Below the pieces are notes generated by a model, which worked only from the letters and a program-made list of their open reading frames with translations, did no database searches and was not told the origin of the DNA. The position numbers were made by a program, and so were the translations under genes. A DNA stretch of 64,000 bases from Saxidomus purpurata (lineage: Eukaryota; Mollusca; Bivalvia; Venerida; Veneridae), in contig JAFMSR010000009.1 in NCBI GenBank assembly GCA_022818135.1, forward strand, positions 11,832,948 to 11,896,947, in the 5' to 3' direction. Positions 1 to 11,144 of the stretch are shown piece by piece; position 1 is the first letter of the stretch; every line of letters starts with the position of its first letter.

Positions 1-944
1 GTGACTCACATTACTTGAAACATTGCACACGACAAAGGTTTTATGCCAGCTAATTATTTTCAAACTGAAGCAAAACACTTGATTTGCGCAAATATCGGAA
101 AGTAATTTATAAAACAGATATAATTCTAATTTCGTAATGGTGTTTTACATAAGAATGGAATAGTCTAAAAATCGAATTGGTCTTTCTTTTTGGTGACTGT
201 TGTAGCAATGGTTTAAAATCTTATAAATAATAAAAGAAATGCCAAGTCTAACGAAATAATGTATCGAGTAATACTTCCTTTGTAGTATTTGAGCAATTTT
301 CTATACATAATGAGTTCCTCAAAAGTCAGGCAATCAGCTAGGTTTATCAAATGTTAACGAGAATTATTAAACGCTGTGTTTTGTTACTCACTCACCAAAC
401 ATTAACCACGTCGGCTCATTAGAAACGTTAAACTGGGATATGCAGTGTTGTTCTGTTAGAGACACTTAAGACACATTTACGCATGGAAGTCTTGAACGTC
501 TACATTTCTGAACATTTCACTATTTTATATCGGCTAAATAATACAATAACCCGAAACTAATGTTGAGGTCAATATATGATGTTGACCTGCGAAATATAAT
601 GTTAAGGGCGAACTGTATAGTGTTAGACCTGTTAGCTTGTCTAGAACGTATGGCTGTACTAAGATTTAAACTTTATCCCGTCTTAAAAATCTTTCGAAAA
701 TAATTCTGGTTTCGCATTTTGTGCAGTTAGAAAGTGACATTATGCTACTATGTATAACAAAATATGAATATTATATATAGTTTAAAATCACGACTGTCAC
801 CATGCATATAAAATAAAATAGCGTTGTCGACTTCCTTATGCGGTATATCTTTTAATGTAATTTCTTATTTTCTAAGTCCTTTGTATTTTTTATATACTTG
901 AATATACATAAAAAAAATTAATTAAACATGTATCATATGTTTAG
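1..944. other. No gene recognised; AT-rich flank or intron
   Basis: No open frame, splice-bounded domain or repeat that I can name is present. Because a C1q exon starts at 945 with a phase-1 acceptor, this stretch is most likely the 3' part of an intron of that gene. Confidence 0.5.
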
Positions 945-1354
945 CTGTTGTGTCTGCCTTCTCTGTCGACCAACCGTACAACTTCACCACTAAACTGACA
1001 TTCTCCCATACAATATACCAGCATGGAGGAGACTTCAATCCATCAACTGCCATTTTCACCTGCTCCATACCGGGAACCTACCACTTCTCTGTCACACTCG
1101 TGAAGCAAAGATCAGGCACAAGAGTAGACGCAGTACAATGCAATCTTTACAAAAGTGGATTAAGCATAATCGTAATTAGAGTTGATCCAACAGACGACGA
1201 TACCGACAAAGGCCACGCAGCAATATCACAGTCTGTGGTCCTCCATCTCATCAAGGGAGACACTGTGTTTCTGAGTGGCTGTACAAGTCCACCAAGCACT
1301 TACATGGCATCTTGGTCCTCATTCACGGGATTCCTTTTGTATCCTGACAGTTAA
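945..1354 (+). CDS. C1q domain, terminal exon of a C1q-domain protein
   Basis: This exon encodes one complete C1q globular head (about 135 residues), a secreted trimer-forming domain that in molluscs is used in large families of lectin-like recognition proteins. Visible landmarks are the opening VVSAFSV, the CSIPGTYHFSV core (PGxYxF signature) and the closing SSFTGFLLYPD just before the TAA. An acceptor (atgtttag) lies directly upstream, and two bases complete a split codon, so the exon is phase 1. No ATG is needed; the first coding exons lie to the left of the window. The frame is intact throughout. The C1q exon at 63.43 kb has the same phase, opening and end motif, which marks the two as paralogues. 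Whether the missing 5' part carries TSP1 repeats, a collagen stretch or only a signal peptide cannot be seen. Confidence 0.88.
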
Positions 1355-1733
1355 TGTAATATAATCAGTCTACATAGATACAATGAAACATGCTGTTGCT
1401 ATAAAAAGTGTATTTATGTCACTATAGTTTCTTTCTCTGTTGTTTATTGTATTCGGTTTCCAATACAGATACACTTGTATTCATTTTAAACACGCATGAC
1501 AAATGTTTCCGATATGTTTTTCGTGAATTAACTGCTCTGTTTAGAATCTGGAAGTTATTAATTAAACAAAAATGCAAGTATGTAAGATCGTTCGTATTTT
1601 CTAAGTTTTGATTGTGATTAAAACACACCATATCTGTATTATGTAAACGTCTCTGATTTGTACATGGTTATTCAGAACATTTCAATGACATCATTTCGTA
1701 TCTGCTAATTAATAAGGGCATCTCTTTAATACA
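1355..1733. other. 3' UTR and intergenic DNA
   Basis: Sequence following the C1q stop. Short overlapping frames on both strands show no family features. No convincing AATAAA signal is seen close to the stop. Confidence 0.4.
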
Positions 1734-1918
1734 TACAGTAAACTCCGTATATAACGACTCCGGATATAGAGAAATTCCGGATATAAGAAACGCATTTTTG
1801 ACCCGATATATTTCTTCTTCATTCAATATGAAGGTTCTCTACGGATATAACATACACTGGATATAAGGAACAAATTAAAGTCGTCCAAAGGAGTTCGTTA
1901 TATACGAAGTTTACTGTA
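1734..1918. mobile_element. 185-bp MITE, pogo/Tigger-like ends
   Basis: Terminal inverted repeats of about 28 bp begin TACAGTAAACTCCGTATATA on the left, and the reverse complement of the right end reads TACAGTAAACTTCGTATATA. The outer TA on both sides fits a TA target duplication. The interior repeats the motif CGGATATA several times. There is no coding capacity. The TA target and CAGT-starting ends suggest the pogo/Tigger branch of Tc1/mariner; that assignment is inference from the termini only. Confidence 0.75.
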
Positions 1919-2264
1919 AAACGTTTCCTATAAATCCCTAAAATGCGAATTGCAATTGAGTTTCTACCTTGTCTTGTCGCTTGTCAATATTACATTATCC
2001 GCGATTCCAAGTACAAAGTCACTTAAAGCAAACTACCGAATTGTTGTTTGTTATGATACTGACGTGGTAATTCGCAAATGTCACAGTTGTAACTATACAA
2101 ATCTTGCATTTACCCCCGAGTCGAACCACTACTCCTGATAATGTAGATATAAAATGGTGTTTATACTTTTGCATCTAAAAGAGCTGTGTTTTGACGATAT
2201 GCTCTATAGTTCTAGCAACCTTCAGTCACTGCTAAACAGACTTTTAGTTTGATTATCTAGATAA

Positions 2265-2760
2265 AACAAGAGTGCCAAACTGTCACAAATACGCCCGTCA
2301 GAGATCAACTTTAAATTGTTCCAAATTGAGCAAGTAGAGGGAAATAGCTCCAGAGTGACTGGGACGATTCATCTCGTTATCGAACTTGGCCGTGAAATTA
2401 GACCATTAAACATTCACATTAAGTTTAATGAAAACTGATCGTGAATTGTGTAAGTTAGAAACCAGACAAGTACAAATTTGTCAAATTTTACCAATTTAAG
2501 GACAATTACTGCGGAGTGACTAAAGTGATTTGACTGGTTATCGAACCTGGCCGAGATATCATGCCCACAAACATTTTGACCATAATCCAGAAGTACCTTA
2601 GACGATTTGGCTGGGTATCGAACTTAGCCGAGATATTATGCCCACAAACATTTTAAATAAGTTTCGTAAATATCGGATAAAAACTGTTCGACTTAAGAAG
2701 CGGACAATGTTTGTAGACGCCGCCACCCGCCGCAGGTATTCCTATAATACGTCCCGTCTA
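2265..2760 (+). repeat. Bivalve-type dispersed tandem-unit repeat
   Basis: The stretch starts with AACAAGAGTGCCA and contains diverged direct repeats built around 'gttatcgaacttggccgagatat' and 'catgcccacaaacatttt' (near 2540-2660), ending in a GC-rich block near 2715-2760. It resembles the short interspersed, tandem-unit-containing repeats common in bivalve genomes. No protein is encoded; the small frame at 2638 runs through the repeat. Confidence 0.55.
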
Positions 2761-2949
2761 TATATGGTCCATATAAGGTTCAACAAGGCGCTATATCCCC
2801 ATCCGCAAATAGGAGCATTAAAGGAATTAATGTTACTGAATGTAGTTTTCTCTCATAGGTGCGCAGCGTAGATTTCTAGAAGGCAAATAAAGCTACTGAT
2901 CTGCTCAAGTGGTCAACGAAAAGGCCTCTGTGAAGTAAGCTACATGTAC

Positions 2950-3125
2950 AAGCAAATATGGAGCGGACACAAATTTCAAGACTCAAACGCTTCACCTTAA
3001 GTTGTGACCTTGAGTCAGAGTGACCAGGTCATGGGTTCTGCACATCGTCTTGTTGAGGTTGACATCTGATCTGAGTTTCATTAAAATCCTTCAAGGGGTT
3101 AAGGAAATATGGAGCGGATAGGAAA
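2950..3125 (+). repeat. Partial repeat with ATATGGAGCGGA units
   Basis: Two copies of the phrase 'aaatatggagcgga' (near 2957 and 3107) bracket a unit containing 'gtgaccttgag' and 'cctggtcatgggttctgc'-like text. This is one monomer plus a bit of a bivalve tandem repeat of the TGACCTTGA class. The flanks to 3540 show nothing recognisable. Confidence 0.45.
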
Positions 3126-3539
3126 TATAATTAAAATAAATAAAAATAGAATTCGGCATGAGATTAGAATCAAAATTGTCAAAACTACCTTCACTTGAAA
3201 AGGGCACTTTTGAGAAGGATGATGGGGGTTCCTGAAGAAATGCATATTGTTCATGGCCAACGCACGTCCTATCGTCCTCTACGTACATCAAGCTTTGCTA
3301 AATTGCCATTAACAAAGATCAAGATATGATCTTAAATTAAACGCGCAAAGAGGGACAAGCAAATTCAGTGAAGTCATACCCTGCCAAATGAAGCAAATAA
3401 CTGAAAAAGTGTATTAGTTTGTCTGTTTCATAACAAAAGGCATTTTTAAAATTCAGCACACTACTGGGGCCTCAATTCCGAGAGGACAATTTCTTTCTTC
3501 CAGTTACAGTCATAAAGAACTTTATTATTGTAAGTTAAA

Positions 3540-4360
3540 TTAATTCAGTACTAGGAGTTTCAGACAACAAGAATGATTAAGTCTCTATATAGAATAATTA
3601 TGTAAGAAACGCACTACATCCCCTTAAGGGCCTCATTTATGTAAAACAATTCCTGTTTCTAATTCAAAATTGATTATTTGTGCCAATCAAAATCAAATTC
3701 TGACAAGCCTTTTCAGAAAAAAGAAGCATTTTCACCACCCCACTGGGACCGCATCTCTCAGGATTAATTCTTTCTTCTGCATCTTACAGTCATACAGAAC
3801 TCAGTTATTATAAGTTAAATTTAATCAGCACTATTACTTAATTCTTAGGTTTCTATATAGAATATTGAAGAAAAGCGCTACATCCCCTTTAAGTTAAGGC
3901 ATCACTTCGAAAGAAATACGTTTACTAAATTTTCAATTCTAAGAAGCGACGAAGTTGATTAATTTCGTCAAATAAAATCGACTTTTCAGGAACAAGCTTG
4001 GGATAGTGCGAGATACAGAACGCGTTCCGTTCCAGAGACACCCCCTGGTTCTGTAACATGCCCGGAGTACAGCGCCGATACATCGTGCCTCGGTTTTAGG
4101 TATCATCCGAAAGACCAATACAATTTCAATGTTTTTATATTGAAAAATAAAAGAAAAAAACAATTAAAGGGCAATAACTCTGGAGATACTAAGCCAACCT
4201 TGAAACTTGCATTTGTGCCGCGGCATAATGCTATTCAATTGTATACTTATACTAACTTTCATGAAATGATATCTATTAGTTCCTTAGTTACGGCTCCGGA
4301 CGGACAGACGGACAACGCTAAAACATAATCCCTCCGCCTTTTGACGGTGGACAATAACTC
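3540..4360 (+). repeat. Dispersed repeat ending in ACGG microsatellite
   Basis: Internal direct repeats (the block near 3595-3625 recurs near 3855-3890) lead into 'aagggcaataactctggaga' and the terminal signature CTCCGGACGGACAGACGGAC followed by 'tccctccgcctttt'. The same end is present at 28.64-28.98 kb and, more degraded, at 49.5 kb, so this is one family with three copies here. It is non-coding. Pearl-type or non-autonomous Helitron affinity is possible but not shown. Confidence 0.55.
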
Positions 4361-5798
4361 ATATACTTCTTCTGGTAACGTTATGCTTCTTGTTAATTCA
4401 ACGTTTCTTAAGTTTCACTGGATTATCTCAGTGACTGTGATACTGACTGACAAAGAGCTACCTACGGGGTATAAGAATTACTTAATGTGACAAAGGTTTA
4501 CCTGTACAGTGTTTCCTATTATTCGATATATCTGTACAGATAATGTACAAAAGTGCTGTCCAAGTTTCATAAAAACCAAGGTTTTACGACAATATGTTTA
4601 GGCCACATATTCTTACATATAGGCCAATTTCTCTACATATCTTGTACTTCAACGTGTGACAAAGCTTCATGAAAATGAAATGGGAATTTTGGCCAGCACA
4701 GCGTTAAGGTAGTTTTGTTAAAGTTTGACTAGTGGTGTAGTTATTCACTTGACATGGCCCATATCCAGTAAGACTGGGTCCATAACATTTCTTGTTTAAG
4801 ATCTTAATGTCCTAAACATTGCCTGACATAGATCTTTGAAGAAATATACGCGATAAATCAGTTATTTGTAGCATTGTCTTGTTCGCATTTTTGCCCCGCC
4901 AGGCGAAAACGCGACAAAGCAATAGTTTGTGGCGTTTTCGTGTTTTTGCCTGTCGCGCTGTCACAAGCAGCACAAGCTAAAACACACTTTGTTTCCAAGT
5001 CAAGGGTCATGATGTCAATGTCAGACTTAACACAGATTGCCCTATTTCACATTCTCTTTCAACATTTCTGTTGGATTTTATTATTCTAGCTATATATTTT
5101 TACAATATGCTCGCAGTCCAATTTGATAATGCAGAACTCTGCCGTTTCTGTGGTTAAAATACTAAACCCAACGTGGGCAACTGAGTTTGCTTATTATAAT
5201 TTCTTTAAAGTGCCATGATTCTAGCTACGAAACCGTGCGTTTACTCTGATTTTTCTGGGGTTAAAGTCAACCAAAGTCACAGGTGGCCACATTTGAAACA
5301 CTTTATGTAAGGTATTATGGCGTAATACTTTTGTGACAAAAAGCGCAACAAAAACTGACCATGTATATTTTCATTCACCATGTACATGTAACCTTTATAT
5401 GTGAAAAACTTTGCGATTCTTGCCTTCTAGCCCAACCTTATACTTAAGAAAATGATTTATAACAACATTGCTTCTTCAATAGCAAATGGCGGCGTGATAA
5501 GTAATAGCTGAGAGAAATATAACCAAGTATTCATTTTATTACTTGGTCCGGGATAAAACAAGATCTCTCTTTAACAAGGGCAGTCAGCGCTAGTATGAAA
5601 GAGATGGGTAAATAGATTTCATAGTAAAAATTCCTGTCGAGTTTTATCATAATGCAGTAAAATGTTTAGAAGATGAAGCGAGGCCAAGATTTCCTATAAT
5701 TAAGTCACTGTGACCTTGACCTTTGACATGTAGTCTCAGGCCTTGGGAAAACAAGTGGAGATGTAATACGTTACAAGCATGCTTCACATTGACGTCAT
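4361..5798. other. Intergenic, no gene recognised
   Basis: No convincing coding segment was found. A short TGACCTTGACCTTTGAC motif at about 5710-5727 is a fragment of the bivalve repeat seen in full at 14.4-15.7 kb. The GC-richer patch near 4875-4980 has an open frame but no recognisable domain. Confidence 0.4.
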
Positions 5799-5800
5799 AT

Positions 5801-5850
5801 AGACGATATCAGCGGAGAGAGTCACGTGATCTTATCTAGGTAAACATGTT
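5801..5850 (+). repeat. Left terminal inverted repeat of the ISL2EU-like element
   Basis: It matches the reverse complement of 8581-8625: shared blocks are tatagac, atatcarcg, gagtcacgtg and aggtaaacat. A 2-bp TA could be the target duplication. Confidence 0.7.
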
Positions 5851-5940
5851 GAAGGGCTTATCAGCTGAGCTCTCATTCCTATTATATAATTTACACTCTA
5901 TTGAAATACACATTTGATAATCTAAGGTTGCAGGATAATT

Positions 5941-7595
5941 ATGGTGTTTTATTGTTGTGTGCCAAATTGCAAAGGGTCTGGTTATGAAGAAAATGTATCC
6001 ATGCATCAATTTCCAAATGATTTAAAACAACAAATGGTATGTTTTTTCTTCATTTTCAGTTAATACTTTATGTAAATTAATGTAATATTTACATCTTCAT
6101 ACCAGCTTTAAAGTACAATTGTACTGTCACAATGTATATATACATGAATAACGTGTAGTACTTTATTCAAATAAATTTATAAAATATATTTTACTTAACT
6201 GTTGCATTTATGTTTACATATTTACTTTACATATATAGGTATGGAAGGAAAGAATACGCCGGACAGGTACAACATCCAGAAATGACTTTATTATCGCGAA
6301 ATCAACACGAATTTGCAGTAAACACTTCAAGAAAGAAGAGTTTCATTACTATGACACACCAAGAAGAGTTATGTTACACAGTGCTGTACCATCTGTATTT
6401 TACTGGACCAAAACTTCAAAACGAAAGTCTCCCAAGAAAAGGCGACTTGACGATAGCGACACTGACACTGCATCAGAGGGCGATGAAAGAGTACATGCTC
6501 AAACCCAGACTGACATACCAAATGTCTGCAACCATCAGTTCTCATTGCAAAACATTATCGAATCAAAACCTAAATTGAAATTAATGCAATTTTACACATG
6601 ATTTCCAAACTTAACTGTATTCAATACAATTCTAGAGTTGCTTGTTCCAAATAAAGACAGAAGTGCAATAATTTATTGGGAAAGACGCAATAAACGCCAA
6701 TTTACTTGTGGTGCTGATTATTTTGACTCCGATTATGAGACGTCTGTGAATTCAGACAGTGATGAGGATGATGATGACTCAAACCAACCTTTCAGAGCTC
6801 ACAAGTTATCACTAGAAAGTGAGTTTTTGCTAACATTAATGAAATTAAGATTAGGTTTACTAAACAAGGATTTGGCTATTCGTTTTAATATTTCATTAGT
6901 CACTATAACAAAGATATTTAATACTTGGGTGAATTTAATGTTTGTGGTACTTGGGTCCATGCAGATATTCCCACATAGAGACATTATCTCAAAACACATG
7001 AAACCTGAATTTAAAAAAACAATACCCAAGCACAATGCTTATTATTGATTGCACAGAACTAAAAATTGAAATGCCATCATCTTTAGTACGAACGTCACAG
7101 ACATATTCGGACTACAAATCAGCAAATACATTCAAAGGTTTAATTGGTGTAGATAGCAGAGGTGGGATCATGTTTGTGTCTCATCTGTACACAGGAGGTA
7201 TATCTGACAAAGCTATATGTCAACGGAGTGGCTTGTACGACCTTTTGAGGCTAAAACTGGAAAGAGGAGAATTAAAGCAGGGCGATGCAGTTATGGCAGA
7301 TAAAGGTTTTACAATCGCCAATGAACTATCTGAATTGGGACTCCATCTGAATATTCCACCGTTTTTGGGAAAACGAAAGCGGTTGTCTACGACTGATGTT
7401 CAAGACACGCATGTCATTGCACAACACCGCATACACGTAGAAAGAGCAATCGGAAAAGTGCGTAATTTTCACATATTTGACAGAAAGCTACCAATAAAAT
7501 CTGTTGGTATTGCCAATCAAATTTGGACTGTGTGTTGCCTTCTGTCGAACTTTCAAGACCCAATTATAACTACAGATTTGCATGTGTCGGACTAG
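5941..7595 (+). pseudogene. THAP + HTH + DDE_Tnp_4 transposase, two exons, broken
   Basis: Exon 1 (5941-6036) begins at ATG and encodes the first half of a THAP zinc finger (YCCVPNC, then SMHQFP); a GTATGT donor follows. Exon 2 starts at 6239 after atatatag and continues the finger in the same phase (VWKERI, then the C-x2-H pair in RICSKHF and the AVPSVF box). A basic/acidic linker leads to an HTH_Tnp_4-like helix-turn-helix (about 6800-6930) and a DDE_Tnp_4 catalytic domain with D in IIDCTE (7047), D in MADKGF (7299) and E in HVERAIG (7440). Two lesions are visible: TGA at 6599-6601 inside the conserved YT-G-FP-like junction, and an apparent 1-nt insertion near 7035 that moves the frame. The catalytic triad is preserved. 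Confidence 0.85.
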
Positions 7596-7611
7596 TTTTT
7601 GTGGTGTCGTC

Positions 7612-7794
7612 AAATGTGGAACTGCAGCACTGATGTAAAACTGTGCCAATTTTGTAAACATGTCTCCCCAAACAAATTTATCAAAATAAATACGTTCAAC
7701 AAATAATCCCTTCTTTGTGAACACAACCAAGTCACACCATTTGACCCCTGCTAGTGTCATTTGCCCAATTACCTAGCTGGTAATAATAATTATG
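7612..7794 (-). pseudogene. YqaJ-type nuclease, C-terminal remnant
   Basis: Read leftwards, the strand gives NYYYQL, then after a 7-nt interruption GQMTLAGVKWCDLVVFTKKG, then an ERIYFDKFVW and LAQFY tail. The YYYQ-xGQM-x-KWCDxVV pattern followed by ERIxFD is characteristic of the C-terminal half of YqaJ-type exonucleases, which ISL2EU elements carry as their second gene. Only about 60 residues remain. The 7-nt insert after the YYYQL codons breaks the frame, and stops appear immediately upstream. Its convergent position against the transposase matches the expected element layout. Confidence 0.65.
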
Positions 7795-7799
7795 CTGTT

Positions 7800-8580
7800 T
7801 TTATGCGTAATATTGATTATTAAAGTGATATTACCGTTCAAAGTGACCATCAACAATTTAAATAAAACATTACTCAGTGATTTATACTCCTAGAATTTTT
7901 AACATTGCCATAGTTTTAACCCAAAAATAACGATATGTATAACGTTTTTCCTTGAATAGGAATGTGACTATCCTAGTCAAAAATAAAAATTCCTTCCTTT
8001 CGGTAATGACCTGATTGTATATCTTAATTTGTATTTGTCAATAACAGAAATAACTTGGTAAAACTTATTTCTTATATGTTTTTAAAGCATCCACTGTGTT
8101 TTGAGCATCATTCTTAACTATAAACAATTGTGACCATTTTGAAGGGTAATATAATTTTAATATGGAACCTGTTTATTGTCTTACTTATACATGCTTCATG
8201 TATGTAACTTTCAATAAAGAAATTATATCCTTTATCAAATGCTGTTTTTTTGTTTTATATAGTCTGCAATTTGAATGATAGAAAATAACTTTGGTCTCCC
8301 AATTAGTTTTTTTTGTCCATTCTGAAGAACTTGAAGATGCATCTTTGTTTCGATATGTAATAAAATGATATACTGTAAGATACATTATAAACTTGTGAAT
8401 GAATACTGAATGCAAGTGTTGTTGATTAAAAGAGGATGCTAATGGTTTATTTATTGTGGGCTTATCAGGGATTATCTAAGGTTTACCAATTCCTGCAGTG
8501 CTAATTATCAACACAAATCTCTTACACTATCCGTTTGCAGTTGTAAACACTGCTAGAGTTCAGCCGCAGTTTATCTGATG
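7800..8580. other. Non-coding right half of the ISL2EU-like element
   Basis: This is where the N-terminal part of the nuclease gene would be expected. I see only AT-rich DNA with stops in all frames. Confidence 0.4.
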
Positions 8581-8625
8581 TTTACCTTGAACAGACCACG
8601 TGACTCTTCGTTGATATGGTCTATA
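8581..8625 (-). repeat. Right terminal inverted repeat of the ISL2EU-like element
   Basis: Reverse complement of the left end, with a 2-bp shorter spacer before gagtcacgtg; the outermost shared bases are tatagac. Confidence 0.7.
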
Positions 8626-8962
8626 CATAATGATTAAAATATTTATTTCTTTTCAAAACACATGCCTTAGATGTCAACAATTGCCCGGGCCAAATATTGT
8701 AATGACGTAAACTATTGTTATGTTACAACCCAATTTCAATACTATTATGCGCTATACCAAAAAAGAAAAAAACTGAAGAAAACAACACACCACGGACGAT
8801 GTTGAGGCCAATAGTTGAATGTACCTTTAGAGGTGCTCTTTCATTTAAAAAAAGGTCATTTTTGGAAAGTGATAATAATTTCATTTCATATCATACTAAA
8901 GTTACGTGTACTTTCTTTTATAGTAAACATGTAGAGATTTTACATGCACGGTCGTGACGCAC

Positions 8963-9244
8963 GGATACCCCCATATTGTTCTGCCACTTTTTATCTACTA
9001 TGTTCAAAATATTGCAAAAAGGGAGTGGTAAGATTGAAGCAATAAACAACACAAAAACATGATTTTGTTAGTCTGGCTATATTATGTCTTCAATTGTTAA
9101 CAATGTTTGTAGTGAATCATACAAATACACAACAGGTACAAAATACAACAACAGCATTTAGATATTAAGTATAGTGTTCATTGACATTAAGAACGTAATA
9201 GATATGTGTGTACCCAAAAGTTTCCACTCATTGCATATAAAGCT
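8963..9244 (+). repeat. 282-bp block duplicated in inverse orientation at 22.0 kb
   Basis: From ggatacccccatattg to catataaagctg the sequence is almost identical to the reverse complement of 22023-22313. The only sizeable difference is a small indel near 9183-9196. Similarity stops abruptly on both sides. It has no terminal repeats or poly(A), so the mechanism of duplication is open. Confidence 0.85.
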
Positions 9245-11032
9245 GGAACATGTTAATCCGTATATTCTCCGATGAATTGATCACAATGATAACGGACCCA
9301 TCTACTGCATCACTGTCCTAAATGTCCTATTTAAAGGTCCCATTGATTGAAAAAATTTCTTTTTAACATTTGAATATTATTCGTCAGCAAATGCAAATTT
9401 GATAATTTTTAACGAAAAATACCGAGTGGTTACCTGTCCGTAAGCCTATAAAGTTCTCAAAAAACACACCTGTACGGAAAGTGACGATAATATTTCCGGA
9501 AACCTACGAGCGGCAGTTTCGGAATCGCTAACCTGGAGTGACGTCATAAGCAGTACAATCGTGGCGGATAACAGGTACTCTAACAACAACGAAAGCGATA
9601 ATTTCTTCTTATTAGGCATCTTCAGAGAGTAAAGATGAGGATATTTTGATCCCGTAACGTATAGAACGAAGTCCGTGTAATGTTATTAAAATTATTTGAT
9701 TAAAGTATAAAAATACAGCAGTTATGTCGAGTTTTTTTTTTATATGCAAATGACACCAATTTCTGTTTCTGTTTGTTTCTATCAAAATGAAATCTATGTT
9801 TCATTCTTAAATGTGTAAGAAAAGTACCATGTAAATGTATCGAAACGATATAAATGTACGCATGCACGTGACTTACAAACTAGATCTATACAAATATGTA
9901 TTTCCATTGATGATGAAAATGAGAACACAAATGCCCGATCTAATTACAATATCTAAACTTGTGGGTAGTTTAAAGAATTAGATTTACAATTGAATTAAGA
10001 ATGTAAATCAAAATAGTTTACACGATTTTGTTGGTTAAAAAACAATTCTGACGCAAATCTATAAAAACACGATATCTACCTAAATACGTGTCAAATTTCA
10101 CTTTAAGAAAAATATTTCATTCCAGTACATAAAATGTGCCATCGGCAACCAAAAATATATACTTTCTGAACATTTATAGGGTTGCTGGAAACTTTCTTTT
10201 GCTGAATTGCTTTTTACCAAGTTGTATATATTTATGTTTTTCAAGATTGAAACTTGAAAACATAAATAATGGTTTCACAATTTTAATTGGGCACTTTGCA
10301 TGTTGATCTATATTGTTGTTGTTGTTTTTGTTGTTGTATATTGTTGTGTAATTATCAAATGCAATTGACCAGTGTGCAATATGCAATAATGTGTGACCAG
10401 TTAGATTGCTGGCAGGGGGCGCCAATTAACAACAAATCATATCGCATCCTTTGTTGTGACTTATGCCCTTGGGCTAGATTAACTGCAATTCCTTCAATGG
10501 TTAGATCTACGCTAATTATTTACCATGGCGACGTTGTTAAAACGAGATATTATTAAGGATTTGAAACTTTTATGGATTACTGGAGTGTTCCGCACCATGT
10601 AAGTTAAACTTCTAGTAGAGTAACTGTTTTATTCTATATAGGGCTTTTGTTCTACATTATTGTATTTAAATGATTTTTAATATAAATGCCAGCCTTTTTT
10701 TATAAAGACTAGATCTTAAAAACATGTGTCTTAAATAATATCATAATATTTTGTAATAAAGTACATTTTGTAACAAAAGTTTCAACCCAATATTCTCGTA
10801 TATGATGTAATTCGGCATGATTTAAGTTATACAAGTAAAGTTGCACTTGGGGAAATCTAGATTGGAAAAGTTTGTAACAAACAAAGTCTTAAACTTATTC
10901 CTAAAGAAAATAATTAATTTGAATAGATCGAGATCATTCTACAAAGGCCGAATTTTAAATAAATTTTTTGTTTTTCTTGTCGTGCATGAGCGACTGAGTT
11001 GCTAATCTGGAATTTTGAAACGTTCGTCATAC

Positions 11033-11140
11033 AGTCACAGTTCGGACCCGAAAAGTTATATATTAAACACCCCGGGCCGACCATAAAACATATATAATTC
11101 GTATTATATATGCTTGATAGTTGGGTCGGGGTGTTTTATA
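11033..11140. repeat. Half of an internal hairpin of the Kolobok-like element
   Basis: Together with 12027-12055 this forms an imperfect inverted repeat with arms carrying cagtcrc, aagtt-gg-ccc and taaacaccccggg/cccggggtgttt blocks around an AT centre. The uninterrupted version is at 24048-24205. The hairpin is a likely former MITE now moving as part of the larger element. Confidence 0.55.
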
Positions 11141-11144
11141 AGAA

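Larger units (their letters stand above)
5799..8627 (+). mobile_element. ISL2EU-like DNA transposon, decayed
   Basis: The element is about 2.8 kb. Imperfect terminal inverted repeats (5801-5850 and 8581-8625) enclose a THAP-DDE transposase gene on the plus strand and the C-terminal part of a YqaJ-type nuclease on the minus strand, converging tail to tail. That pairing, transposase plus YqaJ nuclease, is the hallmark of ISL2EU (formerly IS4EU) elements, relatives of bacterial IS5/ISL2-type sequences. Both ends share the core tatagac(g/c)atatca and gagtcacgtg. Coding lesions and loss of most of the nuclease show it can no longer make its own proteins. Confidence 0.75.
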
